Of a stretch of DNA of 50,369 nt, positions 17,684 to 26,168 are shown one piece after another. The notes beneath the pieces were generated by a model. It did not search any database, had not been told where the DNA came from, and saw only the letters and a list, made by a program, of their open reading frames with translations. Within the stretch, counting starts at the first letter, position 1, and each line of letters begins with the position of its first letter. The stretch comes from Pseudomonadota bacterium (GTDB taxonomy: Bacteria > Pseudomonadota > Gammaproteobacteria > JAKBBU01), in contig JAKBBU010000009.1 of assembly GCA_021808365.1 (NCBI GenBank), forward strand, positions 1-50,369, in the 5' to 3' direction. The position numbers and the translations under genes were made by a program.

Positions 17684-18379
17684 ATGCCTTATAAAAAAAC
17701 ACCTATCATTACAATCGACGGCCCTGGCGGCACAGGAAAGGGAACCGTTGGACGTCGATTAGCGCATCATTTAGGTTGGCATTTTCTTGACAGCGGTATG
17801 ATTTATCGCGGTCTTGCTTTCGCTGCCCTTAAAAAACAAATCGCACATGACGATGAGCGTCGTTTGGAAGAATGTGCTAGAACGCTTGATCTGCATTGTG
17901 TGAATGAGGATTGCGATCGAGATCTCCATATTTTTCTTGAAGATGAAGAGATTGGTGAACAATTGCGATCAGAAACCATCGGCAGTCTAGCTTCAAAAAT
18001 TTCTACATTTCCTACTGTACGTTCCGCCTTATTAGAATGGCAACGCGCCTTTGCAAAAGCACCAGGTCTTGTCACAGATGGCCGTGATATGGGCACGGTT
18101 GTATTTCCTGATGCCGATTTAAAATTATTTTTAGATGCGTCTTGTGAAGAACGTGCTCATCGCCGATTTCTTCAACTTCAACGTAAGGGTATTGACGTGG
18201 ATCTTGTGACTTTAACAAAAGAATTACAGGATCGCGATCGACGTGACCGGGAGCGAGCTGTTGCTCCTTTGCGCGCTGCACCCGATGCCTTGATCATTGA
18301 TACTACGCATTTGACTGTGGAGGCGGTGTTGAAATTAATCCTGGTTGAGGTTGGGAAGAGAAGTTTAAACGCTTTTTAA
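17684..18379 (+). CDS. cmk: Cytidylate kinase
   Basis: Phosphorylates CMP and dCMP with ATP. The P-loop TIDGPGGTGKGTVGRRLAHH begins at about residue 9; LDSGMIYRGLAFAAL forms the substrate site; TDGRDMGTVVFPDADLKLFL and RDRRDRERAVAPLRAAPDAL follow in order. 231 residues, family-typical. Its last four bases overlap the convergent nadD stop. In many gammaproteobacteria aroA-cmk-rpsA are neighbours; rpsA is not found after cmk here. Confidence 0.94.
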   Translation: MPYKKTPIITIDGPGGTGKGTVGRRLAHHLGWHFLDSGMIYRGLAFAALKKQIAHDDERRLEECARTLDLHCVNEDCDRDLHIFLEDEEIGEQLRSETIGSLASKISTFPTVRSALLEWQRAFAKAPGLVTDGRDMGTVVFPDADLKLFLDASCEERAHRRFLQLQRKGIDVDLVTLTKELQDRDRRDRERAVAPLRAAPDALIIDTTHLTVEAVLKLILVEVGKRSLNAF

Positions 18380-19023
18380 ACATACAAACCATGCTTATAA
18401 ATATACTCCAAAACGGGATCCGGTAATAAATACCGAGGACTTAACCCCTTTTCAAATTGTTCCCGAATCAAACTCGATGAAATATCCAATGCATTGATTG
18501 GATCTTGAAAAAAAATACATCCTGATTTTTTTTCTTTAAGCTGTTTTGGATCTGTGATCGTCTTTGATTTAACCCAATGAGAAAATGATGGTTCCATCGC
18601 CCCAATAGCGCCAGGCCGTTGAATAACAATCATATGCGCCAATGTTTCAATCTTCTGCCATTCATGCCATGTCGGCAATCCAAGAAAGGCATCCATACCA
18701 AGTAATAAACACAGGGAAGCATTTGGATATTCTTCACGAAGCGATTGCAGTGTTTCAACGGTGTAGGATGGTGTTATTCTTAATAACTCGCGTTCATCAA
18801 TTTTAAATGAAGGCTGGCTTGCAATCGCTAATTTTAACATCTCTAATCGATGAGTCATCTCAATTTTACTATTGGGTTTATGAACCGCCACTTTACAGGG
18901 AATAAATCGAACCTCGTCAAGACCGATATTTTGTTCTATTTCAAGTGCGGCCCTCAAATGCCCAAAATGAATGGGATCAAAAGCGCTGCCGAGAAGGCCG
19001 ATACAAAGTGTCGATTTCATCAA
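18376..19023 (-). CDS. nadD: Nicotinate-nucleotide adenylyltransferase
   Basis: Adenylates nicotinate mononucleotide in NAD synthesis. The 215-residue protein has the nucleotidyltransferase motif LLGSAFDPIHFGHLRAALEI (HxGH) near the N-terminus and the C-terminal LDISSSLIREQFEKG, equivalent to ISSTxIR. It is convergent with cmk (4-base overlap) and lies 7 bases after the ubiB stop, so it may be read with ubiJ-ubiB. Confidence 0.93.
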   Translation of the reverse strand: MMKSTLCIGLLGSAFDPIHFGHLRAALEIEQNIGLDEVRFIPCKVAVHKPNSKIEMTHRLEMLKLAIASQPSFKIDERELLRITPSYTVETLQSLREEYPNASLCLLLGMDAFLGLPTWHEWQKIETLAHMIVIQRPGAIGAMEPSFSHWVKSKTITDPKQLKEKKSGCIFFQDPINALDISSSLIREQFEKGLSPRYLLPDPVLEYIYKHGLYV

Positions 19024-19030
19024 CTACTTC

Positions 19031-20650
19031 CTAAAATAAAGAAAAAACAAGACCCATCGATCCAGCGCCCAATAAAACCCAAGAAAACATAAGATTTCCT
19101 AATGAAATACTGATGAAAGCACCAAGAAAAGCAAAACTACTCAACCATAATGATTTTTTTTGTCGTCGATTTGGAATGACAATAGAAGCTGTTTGTTGGG
19201 CCGGTACTGTTCTACTGTTATGTTGGAGTGCCGCATAAATTAAACTGGGAATTTCAGGTAGTTTATCAGACAAGTAAGGAATGTCTTCCTTGATCCGCTT
19301 AAGCGTTCCATATAATCCAAATTGTTGTTTCAGCCAACGCTCAATAAATGGTTTTGCTGTGGCCCATAGATCAAGATCGGGATCAAGCTGGCGTCCAAGA
19401 CCTTCAACTGCCAATAAGGTTTTTTGAAGCAAAAGTAATTGCGGTTGAACTTGCATATGGAATTTCTGTGCCGTTTGAAATAAGTTTAAAAGCATTTTTC
19501 CACCTGAAATGTCTTTCAATGGTCGTTCAAATATAGGTTCACCTACGGCACGTATCGCAGCCTCAAACTCATCGGTTCGTGTTCCAGCAGGCACCCAGCC
19601 CGATTCAACATGAAGTTGTGCAATACGCCGATAATCCCGATTAAAAAAAGCCAATATGTTTTCAGCCAAATAACGTTGATCATTTCTATCCAATGATCCC
19701 ATGATGCCAAAATCAACCGCAATGTAAGAAGGATCTTCTGGATCGTTTGCATCTACAAAAATATTTCCTGCATGCATATCGGCATGAAAGAAGCTATCAC
19801 AAAAAACTTGTGTAAAAAAAATTTCAACACCTCGCGTTGCGAGTTTTTTAAGATTAACATTTAAAGCTCTTAATTCTTTTAAATTACTGATCGAAATCCC
19901 TTCAATCTTTTCCATGACGATTACTTTTTTCGTACAAAAATCCCAATAAATTTCAGGAACATGAAGTTCTTTTTTATTTATAAAATTTCGACGTAATTGA
20001 GAAGCATTCGCTGCTTCATGCAAGAGATCTAATTCATAACCCAAATGACGTTCAAATTCAGCCACAACTTCAGGTATACGTAATTGTTTTGCGTTTTCCA
20101 AAAATCGATCCAATAAATTTGCAATCGTTTTAAGTAAGGCCACATCACGTTGAATGATTTTTTTAATGCCTGGCCTTCGTACTTTAATGACAATCGATTT
20201 TCCATTTTTTAAACACGCACTATGAACTTGTGCAATTGAAGCAGACGCTAAAGGAATAGGTTCAAAATCTAAAAATAATTCATCAATCGGTTTTTTAAGT
20301 TCTTTAACGATCATATCTTCTGCTTGTTCACTGGGAAATGGGCTCACTTGATCTAATAATTGTTGTAATTCTAACGCAATATCATTGGGTAAAATATCGC
20401 CTCGTGTTGCGAGCATTTGCCCAAATTTAACAAAAATAGGACCCAGCTCTGTCAATGCTAAGCGTAATCTTTCTCCACGTGATTTGTTTTTTTCTTCTTT
20501 TCGATTCCAAGTCCAATTCCATGGATTAATATAGATTAGAAAAGAAAAAGGTACTAACCATGGAATGGTAAAAACAACTTGATCAATCCGATGCCGCGAC
20601 AATACTTGAGTAATTCGAAAGAGTCTAAAAAACTGGGTGATTTTAATCAT
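19031..20650 (-). CDS. ubiB: Ubiquinone biosynthesis ATPase-like kinase UbiB
   Basis: Atypical protein-kinase-like family member needed for ubiquinone (CoQ) synthesis. It has the defining KFGQ motif (75-78 in FVKFGQMLATRGDILP), the alanine-rich loop PLASASIAQVHSACL and the catalytic-type HADMHAGNIFV and AVDFGIMGSLD. The C-terminus has two hydrophobic segments, as in E. coli UbiB (546 residues; here 539). Its start overlaps the end of ubiJ by 8 bases. ubiE, usually upstream of ubiJ, is not adjacent. Confidence 0.94.
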   Translation of the reverse strand: MIKITQFFRLFRITQVLSRHRIDQVVFTIPWLVPFSFLIYINPWNWTWNRKEEKNKSRGERLRLALTELGPIFVKFGQMLATRGDILPNDIALELQQLLDQVSPFPSEQAEDMIVKELKKPIDELFLDFEPIPLASASIAQVHSACLKNGKSIVIKVRRPGIKKIIQRDVALLKTIANLLDRFLENAKQLRIPEVVAEFERHLGYELDLLHEAANASQLRRNFINKKELHVPEIYWDFCTKKVIVMEKIEGISISNLKELRALNVNLKKLATRGVEIFFTQVFCDSFFHADMHAGNIFVDANDPEDPSYIAVDFGIMGSLDRNDQRYLAENILAFFNRDYRRIAQLHVESGWVPAGTRTDEFEAAIRAVGEPIFERPLKDISGGKMLLNLFQTAQKFHMQVQPQLLLLQKTLLAVEGLGRQLDPDLDLWATAKPFIERWLKQQFGLYGTLKRIKEDIPYLSDKLPEIPSLIYAALQHNSRTVPAQQTASIVIPNRRQKKSLWLSSFAFLGAFISISLGNLMFSWVLLGAGSMGLVFSLF

Positions 20651-21248
20651 ACTGTTCTACCCTTTTTAGATTTGAAATGCGGACTTGAAGCCGCTCAATA
20701 TCATTACGCAATAAATCAACATCATTTAAAAAGTCATTTACCTCTATTTGATTAACACACCATTGTGCTTCTTCTTTTAAATATTCGCCGACATTTTCTT
20801 GAAGTGAACGTGTTGAAAACAAAATCCATGAAGATATTTTTTTTGACAATTCACACAATTGATGCGCTGCAACATCACCAATGACTTGAGAAACATGTTC
20901 TTCCCAATCAATTTCAATCGATTTTAAAAAGTGATTAACTGCTAGACCTACTTCTATATTTCCTGAAATTTCAATATCGCTTAACTGCGTTTTGGATGAT
21001 GGCAATCCTTGGCGAATGAGCGCAAGGGCTGGTCCACGGATACAGGTTTGAACTTCACCACAATAGTGACTCAAAACTTCAACTCGAGTGGATGTAAATA
21101 AAAGAGTGATTGAAAAAGGTAGTTCCTTGATCTCAATACGAATAATGTGATCAGCCAGCACTGTCATTCGCTGTGTAGCCTCAGGATCAAGGGCAAGATA
21201 GGCATTGATAGCCTCTGTAAGTCTAGCGGCAAAGAAATCGCGTTGCAT
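20643..21248 (-). CDS. ubiJ: Ubiquinone biosynthesis accessory factor UbiJ (SCP2 domain)
   Basis: Lipid-binding SCP2-like protein that helps organise the ubiquinone synthesis complex. About 201 residues from ATG 21248, which has GAGAAAG just upstream. Sequence features: N-terminal AARLTEAINAYLALDPEA, an SCP2-type beta region (HIIRIEIKELPFSITLLFTS), and a C-terminal coiled stretch VDLLRNDIERLQVRISNLKR typical of UbiJ. Another start at 21278 overlaps as TAATG with the stop of a short upstream reading frame, leaving coupling possible. Identification rests on fold pattern and its place before ubiB. Confidence 0.85.
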   Translation of the reverse strand: MQRDFFAARLTEAINAYLALDPEATQRMTVLADHIIRIEIKELPFSITLLFTSTRVEVLSHYCGEVQTCIRGPALALIRQGLPSSKTQLSDIEISGNIEVGLAVNHFLKSIEIDWEEHVSQVIGDVAAHQLCELSKKISSWILFSTRSLQENVGEYLKEEAQWCVNQIEVNDFLNDVDLLRNDIERLQVRISNLKRVEQYD

Positions 21249-21277
21249 AGAGTCTTTCTCAAAATACAAAGGACCCA

Positions 21278-21616
21278 TTATACGCCGAAAAAATAATAGT
21301 GGCCTAATGTTTCACCGATGTATTCAATGGAGAGGTGAAAAAGCTCAAAAATTTTAAAACGAGTATCGATATTAAGGTCAATTTGTATTGAGTTTAGTGT
21401 CATTCGCAAAAATTGGGCAAAGTCCTTTAAATGTAAAATAGATTTACTTTTAATACAAAAATAAATTTATTCAGGCTCATCATGCAATAAAAGTAGATCT
21501 TCTACTTCTTGAGCTTGTTCTGAACCTTGTATCGTTTTCACAGCTGGGAATTCCTTTAACCTATAGCTAAAAAGTATAAATGCCAAGGTGGATATACTCA
21601 AATAGCTACTATATAC
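21278..21616 (-). pseudogene. Possible decayed gene: one frame with an internal TAA
   Basis: The gap between ubiJ and xseA holds one continuous minus-strand frame interrupted only by TAA at 21467-21469. The upstream part reads ...SYRLKEFPAVKTIQGSEQAQ and ends in LLLLHDEPE. The downstream part includes LRMTLNSIQIDLNIDTRFKI and ends HYYFFGV at a stop that overlaps an ATG of ubiJ as TAATG. The first section has no ATG; the second contains one at 21403 (41 residues). I recognise no family. About 110 codons with a single stop in AT-rich DNA hints at a lost gene, but chance is not excluded. Confidence 0.3.
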
Positions 21617-21624
21617 TTATTCCT

Positions 21625-22842
21625 ATGAATCTATCTATGAATCTATCCCAAAATTCAGCCTACACCGGCGAAATACTCACTGTTTCAGTTTTAAACCAAA
21701 CTGTTCGTGATTTACTTGAAACCGGTTTTTCAAACATCTGGGTTGAAGGTGAACTATCAACTCTAACCCGCCCAAGCTCTGGGCATCTGTATTTTACATT
21801 AAAAGATGAACGTGCCCAGCTTCGTTGTGCCATGTTTAAAATGAAACAAAAAAGTTTAAATTTTAAACCAGAGCTTGGACAACATGTTTTACTGCGTGGT
21901 TATATCAGTCTGTACCCTGATCGCGGTGATTATCAAATGATTGTTGAACAAATGGAACTTACTGGTGATGGACTTTTACAACTTGCATTTCAACAATTGA
22001 ATAAAAAACTTTCTTCTGAAGGCCTATATGATCCTTCATTTAAAAAAGTACTCCCCAAAATACCCAGAAAAATCGGTATTATTTCTTCTCCTACAGGTGC
22101 TGCAGTTCATGATGTATTGACTGTACTTCAACGCCGTTTTCCAAGTATCCCGGTAATTATCTATCCTTCTCTTGTTCAAGGCTCAAAAGCAGCAAATCAA
22201 ATTATAAATGCTATTGAATCTGCAAATCGTCGAAATGAATGTGATGTCTTAATTCTCACACGTGGAGGTGGTTCATTAGAAGATCTATGGCCTTTTAATG
22301 AAGAATCTGTCGCAAGAACTGTTTTTTCAAGTTCAATTCCAATTATTAGTGCTATAGGTCATGAAATTGACTTTACCATTTGTGATTTTGTTGCTGATTT
22401 ACGTGCTCCTACACCATCTGCAGCTGCAGAATTAATTACTCCTAATCAGTTTGACTTTCAACAACGTTTTGATCAATTAGAATTAAGATTAACAAGAAAA
22501 ATATTGTCTATACTGAAATCATATCATCAAAACTTTGAATACTTAAAAAAACGATTAAGACACCCTCAACAACGTATCATCGACTTTTCAATTCAATTGA
22601 ATGAATCATTTGATCGTCTTCATCGTTCTTTTTATACTCTTCTAAATTACAAAAAAAATGAATATTTAAGATTAGCGAAATTATTAAATACAATAAGCCC
22701 TTTATCAACTCTAGAACGTGGTTACACAATAACCACTCATAAAAAAACAGGAAAAGTTATACAATCAATAAAACAAGTCAATGAAGGTGATCATTTAGTC
22801 TTAAGATTAAGTGATGGGTTAATTAATTGTTTGGTACAATAA
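21625..22842 (+). CDS. xseA: Exodeoxyribonuclease VII large subunit
   Basis: Large subunit of ExoVII, which with XseB degrades single-stranded DNA. The sequence has an N-terminal OB-fold domain (LLETGFSNIWVEGELSTLTR, SSGHLYFTLKDERAQLRCAM) and the catalytic domain (PRKIGIISSPTGAAVHDVLT, RGGGSLEDLWPFNEESVAR, SAIGHEIDFTICDFVADLRA). The C-terminal coiled region is present but the total of about 405 residues is shorter than E. coli XseA (456). ATG 21625 is preferred over 21580 because the first 15 residues of the longer form are not family-like; an in-frame ATG at 21637 is equally possible. Confidence 0.93.
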   Translation: MNLSMNLSQNSAYTGEILTVSVLNQTVRDLLETGFSNIWVEGELSTLTRPSSGHLYFTLKDERAQLRCAMFKMKQKSLNFKPELGQHVLLRGYISLYPDRGDYQMIVEQMELTGDGLLQLAFQQLNKKLSSEGLYDPSFKKVLPKIPRKIGIISSPTGAAVHDVLTVLQRRFPSIPVIIYPSLVQGSKAANQIINAIESANRRNECDVLILTRGGGSLEDLWPFNEESVARTVFSSSIPIISAIGHEIDFTICDFVADLRAPTPSAAAELITPNQFDFQQRFDQLELRLTRKILSILKSYHQNFEYLKKRLRHPQQRIIDFSIQLNESFDRLHRSFYTLLNYKKNEYLRLAKLLNTISPLSTLERGYTITTHKKTGKVIQSIKQVNEGDHLVLRLSDGLINCLVQ

Positions 22843-22843
22843 A

Positions 22844-23548
22844 ATGATTAAAGATAAAATAGCGTTAATTATTAGCTGTGAACATGCAACAAATTCTATT
22901 CCTGATGAATACAAATATTTATTTAAAGATCATAAAAAAATATTAGCTTCTCATGAAGGTTATGATATAGGTGCAAAAGAAATTTCAAAAATTTTCATTA
23001 AAGAATTAAAACCAGATTATTTTTTTATAGCAGAATATAGCCGTTTTTTTATTGAACTAAACCGTTCACTTCATCATAAAAATCTATTTTCTTTAATTAC
23101 AAAAACTCTTAATAAAGAAGAAAAAAAACAAATTATAGAGAAATATTATCAACCTTATCGAAATTCAATTATAAACAAAATTGATTCTCTTATTAAAGAT
23201 TCTTTTTATGTCCTTCATATTTCAGTCCACTCTTTCACACCTGTTTTTAAAAATAATCCTCGTTTTTTGGATATTGGTTTTCTTTACAATCCTAAAAATA
23301 ATAATGAAAAGGAATTTTGTCATCAATGGAAAAATAAACTAAATATAATAAACCCTTCTTTAAAAATCCGAATGAATCACCCTTACCGTGGAAATTCAGA
23401 TGGATTAACAACATCACTTCGTCGATTATATCCAACTTATTATTCTGGTATTGAAGTTGAAATTAATCAAAAGTGGTTAATTGATTTTAGTAAAGATACC
23501 AATCGCTTAGTTTTAGATTTAATCTCTTCATTTCCCTACCAAAAGTAG
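22844..23548 (+). CDS. N-formylglutamate amidohydrolase-family protein
   Basis: A 234-residue protein of the N-formylglutamate amidohydrolase (HutG-like/FGase) family, hydrolases of N-acylated amino acids. The N-terminus LIISCEHATNSIPDEYKYLF with the zinc-binding-like CEHA, the segment ASHEGYDIGAKEISKIF, and VLHISVHSFTP and GIEVEINQKWL are the family's conserved blocks. It starts one base after the xseA stop, so the two are co-transcribed. The gene is strikingly AT-rich with many Lys and Asn codons relative to neighbours such as aroA. The exact substrate is unknown; no histidine degradation genes are nearby. Confidence 0.8.
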   Translation: MIKDKIALIISCEHATNSIPDEYKYLFKDHKKILASHEGYDIGAKEISKIFIKELKPDYFFIAEYSRFFIELNRSLHHKNLFSLITKTLNKEEKKQIIEKYYQPYRNSIINKIDSLIKDSFYVLHISVHSFTPVFKNNPRFLDIGFLYNPKNNNEKEFCHQWKNKLNIINPSLKIRMNHPYRGNSDGLTTSLRRLYPTYYSGIEVEINQKWLIDFSKDTNRLVLDLISSFPYQK

Positions 23549-23579
23549 TATACTCTTCGCGCTTTATTTTTAGGAAAAA

Positions 23580-23741
23580 ATGAATCGCTTTGAGTATAAA
23601 ATCCTATCTTTTTTATCTGACAAAATTCGCTCTAGTCATTCCTATATCGATCAGTATAGAATTCAAATATGTACTATGGAGATCTACCGCTTGTACTTGA
23701 AAATACGCAGGAAACAAAAACCGGAGAAGGAGGCTCTATGA
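23580..23741 (+). CDS. Possible small basic protein, 53 residues
   Basis: An ATG at 23580 with AGGA five bases upstream opens 53 codons to TGA at 23739-23741: MNRFEYKILSFLSDKIRSSH onward, ending RKQKPEKEAL. It is basic, with no membrane segment and no recognised family. It follows the amidohydrolase by 31 bases. It is supported only by the start context and composition, and may be chance. Confidence 0.28.
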   Translation: MNRFEYKILSFLSDKIRSSHSYIDQYRIQICTMEIYRLYLKIRRKQKPEKEAL

Positions 23742-23783
23742 ATCATTACTCATAACTCATAAAAATTTCACTTTTTTTATTAA

Positions 23784-23840
23784 GGTCTGTTGATATTTTC
23801 TTACTTTTTTTAAACCAAGAGAGTAAATGTTAACAGACCC
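23784..23840. mobile_element. Tiny MITE-like inverted repeat with TAA target duplication
   Basis: GGTCTGTT (23784-23791) is inverted as AACAGACC (23832-23839); extending inward, about 26 positions remain similar with several mismatches. TAA precedes the left end and follows the right end (after CCC), which looks like a 3-bp target duplication. The ends resemble the GRGCCTGTTT ends of the element at 29447-29640. It contains no gene. Length (57 bp) is small for a MITE, so it could instead be an imperfect hairpin. Confidence 0.45.
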
Positions 23841-23898
23841 TAATACTACTTTTTTCTTTTAGAACAACCCGTAATTAAGGTTTATTCAGGAGTTAATA

Positions 23899-24120
23899 AT
23901 GCATGTACGCTATAGATTACTAGACCAAAAACGATTCAATTTTGTCACAATTAAAGATTTAAAATCAGGCCAACATTTAACAATGCACGCCGTTGAACTT
24001 GCTTCGAATGATGAAATGATTGAACAATTTCCATCGTGGGATGCTTGTCGTATAGGAATTATTGCAGGTTGCGCGTGTAATGATCGACCCATTAATAAAA
24101 ATGGGATAAAAACAACCTAG
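23899..24120 (+). CDS. Small conserved-looking protein of unknown function
   Basis: 73 residues from ATG 23899, with AGGAG 8-12 bases upstream, which makes translation likely. The sequence is soluble and includes SGQHLTMHAVELASNDEMIE and a GIIAGCACNDRP segment whose two cysteines (CAC) could bind metal or form a disulfide. I recognise no family. It sits between the amidohydrolase locus and the origin region, with its own gap upstream, so it is probably transcribed independently. Confidence 0.55.
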   Translation: MHVRYRLLDQKRFNFVTIKDLKSGQHLTMHAVELASNDEMIEQFPSWDACRIGIIAGCACNDRPINKNGIKTT

Positions 24121-24410
24121 TTGAATAATATACTCGCGGCCAATGAAAACGTCTTTATTATTAATATAAGATCTTATAGATCTTATGATTACTATTAAGG
24201 GCGTTTTTTCTGGGGACAATACCAATAATATTTTATTTTTCATTAGGTTAAGTTATGTTAAACCTTGTGGGTCAATAAGGATAAACAATTGTATAATCTG
24301 TGGATAATTGTAATGATTATTTAACGAAGCTTTTTATTCAATGTCTTTCCACAGAAAATTAGAGCTTATCCACAAGTTATCCTCATGATCTGTTGGCCTT
24401 TATTCTCTTT
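24121..24410. other. Probable replication origin region (oriC) with DnaA boxes and AT-rich element
   Basis: Upstream of dnaA lie two consensus DnaA boxes in opposite orientation, TGTGGATAA (24299-24307) and TTATCCACA (24366-24374), with a near-match TTATCCTCA (24377-24385) and a weaker CTTTCCACA (24345-24353). About 110 bases earlier, GATCTTATA (24170-24178) and GATCTTATG (24179-24187) stand in tandem in AT-rich DNA, recalling the GATC-led 13-mers of the E. coli unwinding element. The set fits an origin, though the boxes could also serve dnaA autoregulation. Also present is a 17-bp repeat shared with 37806-37822. GC skew would decide. Confidence 0.6.
24134..24150 (+). repeat. 17-bp repeat TCGCGGCCAATGAAAAC, origin copy
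   Basis: These 17 bases occur inverted at 37806-37822. Extending by five bases outward (TATAC here, TATAT there) keeps a 22-base match with one difference. The function is unknown. It might be a protein-binding site or the relic of a repeat. Confidence 0.6.
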
Positions 24411-24450
24411 ACTGAGAACGAGGAACTAGAAAACTTTCCAAGATGACAGC

Positions 24451-24560
24451 CTTTATAACATTTATCCTATTTATCGAGTACAGGGAAAGCTACACCAATA
24501 CGTGTTGTGGTATTGGTGTAGCTTTCCCTGTACTCGATAAATAGGATAAATGTTATAAGG
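24451..24560. repeat. GTGTTGTG-loop palindrome, copy C (longest)
   Basis: Loop GTGTTGTG at 24502-24509; arms 24453-24501 and 24510-24558 are perfectly complementary over 49 bp, and the stem continues two more positions with one T-G opposition. It is the longest copy (110 bp). The arm closest to the loop (GAAAGCTACACCAATAC) aligns with the other copies, and the GAGTACAGGG portion matches copies A and B. It lies between the DnaA boxes and dnaA, ending 172 bases before the dnaA start codon. Confidence 0.97.
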
Positions 24561-24732
24561 TGGGTTAAAAGTGGACGATTTCATAAAATACCGGAAGCGA
24601 ATGAGTTTTCGGGTATGGGCTGAGAAATAATGAGATTTGCTGAAAGTTACAAAACTTTAACTCTAACCCAATTAAGAGTAAAATCAATTTCCCTGTGTTT
24701 TTGGACACGCCTTTACTTAAAATGAGTTAATT

Positions 24733-26112
24733 GTGAGCGCATCACTTTGGAATAATTGTTTAGATTGGCTACAGAATGAGTGCTCTGCCCAACACTTTAA
24801 TACCTGGATTAGACCTTTATTTGTTGAAGAACAAGAAAATAAGATCTTTATTTTTGCACCGAACCGTTTTGTTTTAGATTGGGTTAAAAATAAATTCTCC
24901 TCAAGAATCGAGGAAATTTGCCTCGCCTTAAGCCCTCAGAACCCTCCTGAGCTTATTTTTGAGATTGGGGGTAGGGCTAACATCGAAAAGGATCAAAACC
25001 TTTCTGAGGAGCCTGAAGAAGGAAGATCACCCAAGGCTGCGATCAGCGAATCTATTTCCTATCAATCTGCAAACAAAATACGCATTCCTGATAAAAGTAA
25101 TTTAAATTCAACGTTTACATTTGATCATTATGTTGGAGGAAAATCTAACCAACTTGCGAGGGCAGCCTCCTATCAAGTGGCTGAAAATCCAGGCCGCTCT
25201 TATAATCCTTTGTTTTTGTATGGCGGTGTAGGTCTTGGTAAAACGCATTTAATGCATGCAATCGGAAATCTAGTTCTTAAAAATAATTCTAAAGCAAAAG
25301 TTGTCTATCTTCATTCAGAACGCTTTGTTGCCGATATGGTTAAAGCTTTACAAACTAACACAATGAATCAGTTTAAAAAATTCTATCGATCGGTTGATTT
25401 ATTGTTAGTCGATGATATTCAATTTTTTGCTGGAAAAGATCAATCTCAAGAAGAATTTTTTCATACTTTTAACGCCTTATTTGAAGGAGAACAGCAAATT
25501 GTTTTAACTTGTGATCGTTATCCTAAGGAGATTAATGGGTTAGAAGAGCGCTTAAAATCTCGTTTTGGTTGGGGGTTAACGGTTGCTGTTGAGCCACCTG
25601 AACTAGAGATGCGTGTTGCTATTTTGATGACAAAGGCAGAGCAATCACACATTGAATTACCTTACGAGGTAGCCTTTTTTATTGCAAAACGGATCCGATC
25701 AAATGTAAGAGAATTAGAAGGTGCTTTGAGGCGCGTAGTTGCAAATGCTCATTTTACAGGGCAAGCGATTACCTTGGAATTTGTTCGTGAAGCGCTAAAA
25801 GATCTTTTATCATTACAAGATAAATTAGTTACACTTGATAATATTCAGAAAACAGTGGCTGAATATTATAAGATTAAAGTTTCTGAAATGCTTTCTAAAC
25901 GGCGAAATCGGTCGGTTGCAAGGCCTCGCCAGTTAGCGATGGCTTTAGCTAAGGAATTGACTAATCATAGTCTACCTGAGATTGGAGATGCATTTGGTGG
26001 AAGGGATCATACAACGGTTTTACATGCGTGTAGAACAATAGCTAAATTACGTCAATCAGATAGTGATATTGCTCAAGATTTTACAAATTTATTGAGAATT
26101 TTATCAACTTAA
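24733..26112 (+). CDS. dnaA: Chromosomal replication initiator protein DnaA
   Basis: Binds DnaA boxes and opens the origin. 459 residues starting with GTG 24733 ([20 protein letters not shown]). Domain I is followed by a short linker, the AAA+ domain with Walker [11 protein letters not shown] and Walker [14 protein letters not shown], and domain IV with the DNA-binding signature [15 protein letters not shown]. The spacing to upstream DnaA boxes (about 360 bp) would permit autoregulation. The 612 bases before it hold the putative origin and copy C but no other gene; rpmH/rnpA are not adjacent. Confidence 0.97.
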   Translation: MSASLWNNCLDWLQNECSAQHFNTWIRPLFVEEQENKIFIFAPNRFVLDWVKNKFSSRIEEICLALSPQNPPELIFEIGGRANIEKDQNLSEEPEEGRSPKAAISESISYQSANKIRIPDKSNLNSTFTFDHYVGGKSNQLARAASYQVAENPGRSYNPLFLYGGVGLGKTHLMHAIGNLVLKNNSKAKVVYLHSERFVADMVKALQTNTMNQFKKFYRSVDLLLVDDIQFFAGKDQSQEEFFHTFNALFEGEQQIVLTCDRYPKEINGLEERLKSRFGWGLTVAVEPPELEMRVAILMTKAEQSHIELPYEVAFFIAKRIRSNVRELEGALRRVVANAHFTGQAITLEFVREALKDLLSLQDKLVTLDNIQKTVAEYYKIKVSEMLSKRRNRSVARPRQLAMALAKELTNHSLPEIGDAFGGRDHTTVLHACRTIAKLRQSDSDIAQDFTNLLRILST

Positions 26113-26168
26113 TGAGTTACTACTTTTTGAGCCCAGCTGAGTAGTAACCTTAATGAAGGAGCTTTTCT

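Noticed and set aside
24451..24560. The GTGTTGTG palindromes are chimeras from whole-genome amplification
   Set aside because: Artefactual foldbacks would not share the same loop and homologous arms at five separate sites.
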